DNA of 23,872 nucleotides from positions 1 to 23,872 of the forward strand of contig CAMNHH010000012.1 in NCBI GenBank assembly GCA_946539175.1, given 5' to 3'. Shown piece by piece: positions 21,978 to 23,872 of this stretch. Below the pieces are notes generated by a model. It was not told the DNA's origin and searched no databases. It saw only the letters and a list, made by a program, of their open reading frames with translations. Position numbers and translations under genes: made by a program. Position 1 is the first letter of the stretch. Every line of letters starts with the position of its first letter. This stretch comes from an uncultured Clostridia bacterium (GTDB taxonomy: Bacteria > Bacillota > Clostridia > Oscillospirales > Oscillospiraceae).

Positions 21978-22329
21978 GGGCATCGGCGCCTGGGGGGAGA
22001 ACCAGGCCGCCAAATATCTGAAAAAGAAGGGCTACCGGATCCTGGAGCGGAACTACGCCTGCCGCTTCGGAGAGATCGACCTGATCGCCGCGAATCGGGA
22101 GTACCTGGTATTCGTGGAGGTGAAGCTGCGGAAATCCGACGCCTTCGCCCGGGCGGCGGAATTCGTGGACTGGCGCAAGCAGAACCGGCTTCGCAGCTCC
22201 GCGGAGCTGTGGCTGAGCCTTCATGAGACGGAGCTGCAGCCCCGCTTCGACGTGATCGAAATCTACGCCCCGGAGGGGGAGGCCACCAAAAAGCCCACCA
22301 TCAACCATCTGGAGGACGCGTTTCAATGA
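21964..22329 (+). CDS. YraN/UPF0102 family endonuclease-like protein
   Basis: A 121-residue protein of the UPF0102 family, which has a PD-(D/E)XK nuclease-like fold. The start ATG at 21964 lies within rnhB and gives the usual family length; earlier in-frame codons would overlap rnhB further. The motifs are GAWGENQAAKYLKKKGYRILERN, FGEIDLIA with D39, and the nuclease-like VFVEVK with E52 and K54, then RFDVIEIY. The rnhB-yraN pairing is common in bacteria, and the family is suspected to act in DNA processing or recombination, but no activity is established here. Its stop overlaps the start of the dipeptidase gene (ATGA). Confidence 0.93.
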   Translation: MDRRRGIGAWGENQAAKYLKKKGYRILERNYACRFGEIDLIAANREYLVFVEVKLRKSDAFARAAEFVDWRKQNRLRSSAELWLSLHETELQPRFDVIEIYAPEGEATKKPTINHLEDAFQ

Positions 22330-23300
22330 GAGAACAGTTTCCTGTATTTGATCTCCACTGTGACACCGCCGTGGAGCTGAGTCTGCAGGGCAAGCAGCTG
22401 GCCGCCAACGATCTGCATGTGGATCTGGACCGGGCGGGACGGCTGCTGACCCACCATCAGTTTTATGCCTTCTGCTGCGTCTATGACAAGGGCGGTCTGC
22501 CCCTGCCCCGGCCTCTGGCCCGGTCCCGCTTCTATGCGGCGGTCTCCGAGTTCTATTCCCAGCTCTCCGCCAACGCCGAGCGGGTCCGGCTGTGCCGGAA
22601 CGTGGAGGATCTGATCGACGCCGCCAAGGGCAGCCGTCAGGGGGTCTTCCTGTCCCTGGAGGGGCCGGAGGTCATCGACTGCGACCCGGGCCGTCTGGAG
22701 GAACTGAAGGAGCTGGGCTTTCTGATGACCACCCTCACCTGGAACCACCCCAACGAGCTGGCGGGTCCCCACGGCACGGATCTGGGTCTGACGGCACAGG
22801 GCAAGGCCTTCGTGCGGCGGGCCCAGGAGCTGGGCATCCTGATCGACGTGAGCCACCTGTCGGAAAGGGCCTTCTGGGATCTGATCGACGTGACCGGCGC
22901 GCCGATCGTGGCCTCCCATTCCAACAGCCGGGCGGTCTGCGACCATAGCCGAAATCTGACGGACCGGCAGTTCAAGGTGATCTGCAACCTGGGAGGCCTG
23001 GTGGGGCTGAACCTCTACGCCCCCTTCCTGAAGCAGGAGGGCCGGGCGGACTTTTCCGACTTCAAGCGGCACATGGATCATTTCCTGGAGCTGGGCGGAC
23101 AGCACCACCTGGCCCTGGGGGGCGACCTGGACGGCTGCGACGCCCTGCCCACCGGCTTCCGGGGGGTCGAGAGCTGGAACGACCTGGGCCGCTGGCTCCT
23201 GCAGCAGGGCGTGGAGGAGCTGACCGTCAACAACGTGTTCAACAACAACGCCGTCCGCTTCGCCCTGCAGCATCTGCAGCGCAAGCGGGTTGGAGGCTGA
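22326..23300 (+). CDS. Membrane dipeptidase family (peptidase M19) metalloenzyme
   Basis: A 324-residue zinc dipeptidase of the renal dipeptidase family, which hydrolyses dipeptides, including those with D-amino acids. No signal peptide is present, so it is cytoplasmic despite the family name. Binuclear zinc ligands are H11 and D13 (FDLHCDT), bridging E112 (LSLEGPE), H177 (DVSHLS) and H198 (ASHSNSRAV); D267 in GGDLDG is the catalytic aspartate. GLVGLNLYAPFL and NVFNNNAVRF match the family. The ATG overlaps the yraN stop in an ATGA arrangement, indicating translational coupling. Possible substrates such as cell-wall or diet-derived dipeptides are inferred. Confidence 0.94.
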   Translation: MREQFPVFDLHCDTAVELSLQGKQLAANDLHVDLDRAGRLLTHHQFYAFCCVYDKGGLPLPRPLARSRFYAAVSEFYSQLSANAERVRLCRNVEDLIDAAKGSRQGVFLSLEGPEVIDCDPGRLEELKELGFLMTTLTWNHPNELAGPHGTDLGLTAQGKAFVRRAQELGILIDVSHLSERAFWDLIDVTGAPIVASHSNSRAVCDHSRNLTDRQFKVICNLGGLVGLNLYAPFLKQEGRADFSDFKRHMDHFLELGGQHHLALGGDLDGCDALPTGFRGVESWNDLGRWLLQQGVEELTVNNVFNNNAVRFALQHLQRKRVGG

Positions 23301-23304
23301 GACT

Positions 23305-23872
23305 ATGGCGCTTTACGCCATCGGAGATCTGCACCTGTCCTTTGAGGCGGACAAGCCCATGGACGTGTTCGGCAAGCTCTGGACCGGCTACGTGGACAAG
23401 CTCCGGGCAGGTCTTTCGGTCGTCGGCCCGGAGGACACCACCGTTCTGATGGGGGATCTGAGCTGGTCCATGGACCTGGACCACGCGGTCCGGGATTTCG
23501 CCTTCATCAACGCCATTCCGGGCAGGAAGATCATCCTCAAGGGCAACCACGACTACTGGTGGACCACCGCCTCCAAATTCTACAAGTTCTGCGCCCTGCA
23601 GGGCTTCGGGAACATGGAGATCCTCAACAACAACTGCTGGCTCTACGAGGACGCCGCCATCTGCGGCACCCGGGGCTGGTTCTTCGAGGAGGAGCGGGGC
23701 GGGGCCCACGACGCCAAGATCCTGAATCGGGAGCTGATGCGGCTGGAGGCCTCCCTGAAGGCGGCGGGGGACCGGGAGAAGCTGTGCTTCCTCCACTATC
23801 CGCCGGTGTACCGGGGATACCGCTGCCAGCCCATTCTGGAGCTGCTGCACCGCTATCAGGTGAACCGCTGCT
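23305..23872 (+). CDS. Metallophosphoesterase, 3'-truncated by the window edge
   Basis: The first 189 codons of a calcineurin-like metallophosphoesterase; the frame is open to the last base. GGAGG eight bases before the ATG lies inside the end of the dipeptidase gene, four bases away, so the two are co-transcribed. Metal-binding motifs in order are D8-x-H10 (AIGDLHLS), GDLSW with D51, GNHDYWW with N81, H82 and D83, and H164 in CFLHYPPVY. The pattern with GNHDYWW and CGTRGWFF resembles the cytosolic predicted phosphohydrolase group of COG1768. The natural substrate is unknown. The final GHxH-type motif lies beyond the window. Confidence 0.92.
   Translation, partial: MALYAIGDLHLSFEADKPMDVFGKLWTGYVDKLRAGLSVVGPEDTTVLMGDLSWSMDLDHAVRDFAFINAIPGRKIILKGNHDYWWTTASKFYKFCALQGFGNMEILNNNCWLYEDAAICGTRGWFFEEERGGAHDAKILNRELMRLEASLKAAGDREKLCFLHYPPVYRGYRCQPILELLHRYQVNRC

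Noticed and set aside
20361..23850. Long minus-strand open frames opposite rbgA, rnhB, the dipeptidase and the phosphoesterase
   Set aside because: Leu/Gln/Gly/Pro-rich antisense shadows; the plus-strand genes have complete catalytic motifs and coupled starts.

Overview
The window comes from a GC-rich Firmicute of the gut Clostridia type, most likely an Oscillospiraceae relative. This is an inference from gene content and codon use: strong Shine-Dalgarno (SD) sites, lipobox lipoproteins, BMP-type nucleoside transport, a clostripain-family peptidase, DUF1292, and two copies of palindromic intergenic repeats of a kind I recall from that group. All genes look chromosomal. I saw no tRNA, rRNA, CRISPR array, IS element, prophage or recognisable defence island.

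Layout. (1) 1-1961, plus strand: 3' part of cysS and a CPBP intramembrane protease, ending at a bidirectional terminator. (2) 7023-2022, minus strand: a four-gene BMP-type nucleoside ABC importer (lipoprotein, double ATPase, two permeases) with a strong promoter and a hairpin after the lipoprotein gene. (3) 10178-7045, minus strand: a membrane-anchored C11 (clostripain-like) protease with glycine/serine-rich blocks, then a small, apparently frameshifted and internally deleted SLH-protein remnant and a terminator. (4) 10271-13373, plus strand: feoA-feoB iron transport, a small DUF4234-like membrane protein and a MutT-type Nudix hydrolase. (5) 14976-13386, minus strand: a solitary GH32 (fructan/sucrose hydrolase) lipoprotein gene with a consensus promoter and an operator-like inverted repeat at the transcription start. 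(6) 15105-17240, plus strand: a second Nudix hydrolase, an AlkZ-related protein and a HAD phosphatase. (7) 19553-17258, minus strand: a DUF1292 gene, a palindromic repeat, a probable 6S RNA gene and a PrsA/SurA-like membrane foldase. (8) 19665-23872, plus strand: lepB-rbgA-rnhB-yraN-M19 dipeptidase-metallophosphoesterase, tightly packed, with overlaps at three of the five junctions; the last gene runs off the window.

Most genes are housekeeping or common accessory functions. I did not find a convincing new multi-gene system. The items most worth a second look are the probable 6S RNA in the 18800-19212 gap; the repeat at 21306-21355 that supplies the stop codon of rbgA and probably the ribosome-binding site of rnhB; the broken SLH remnant with a homopolymer frameshift in its signal peptide; the operator-like palindrome in front of the orphan GH32 gene; and the cysteine-rich gate of the FeoB protein.
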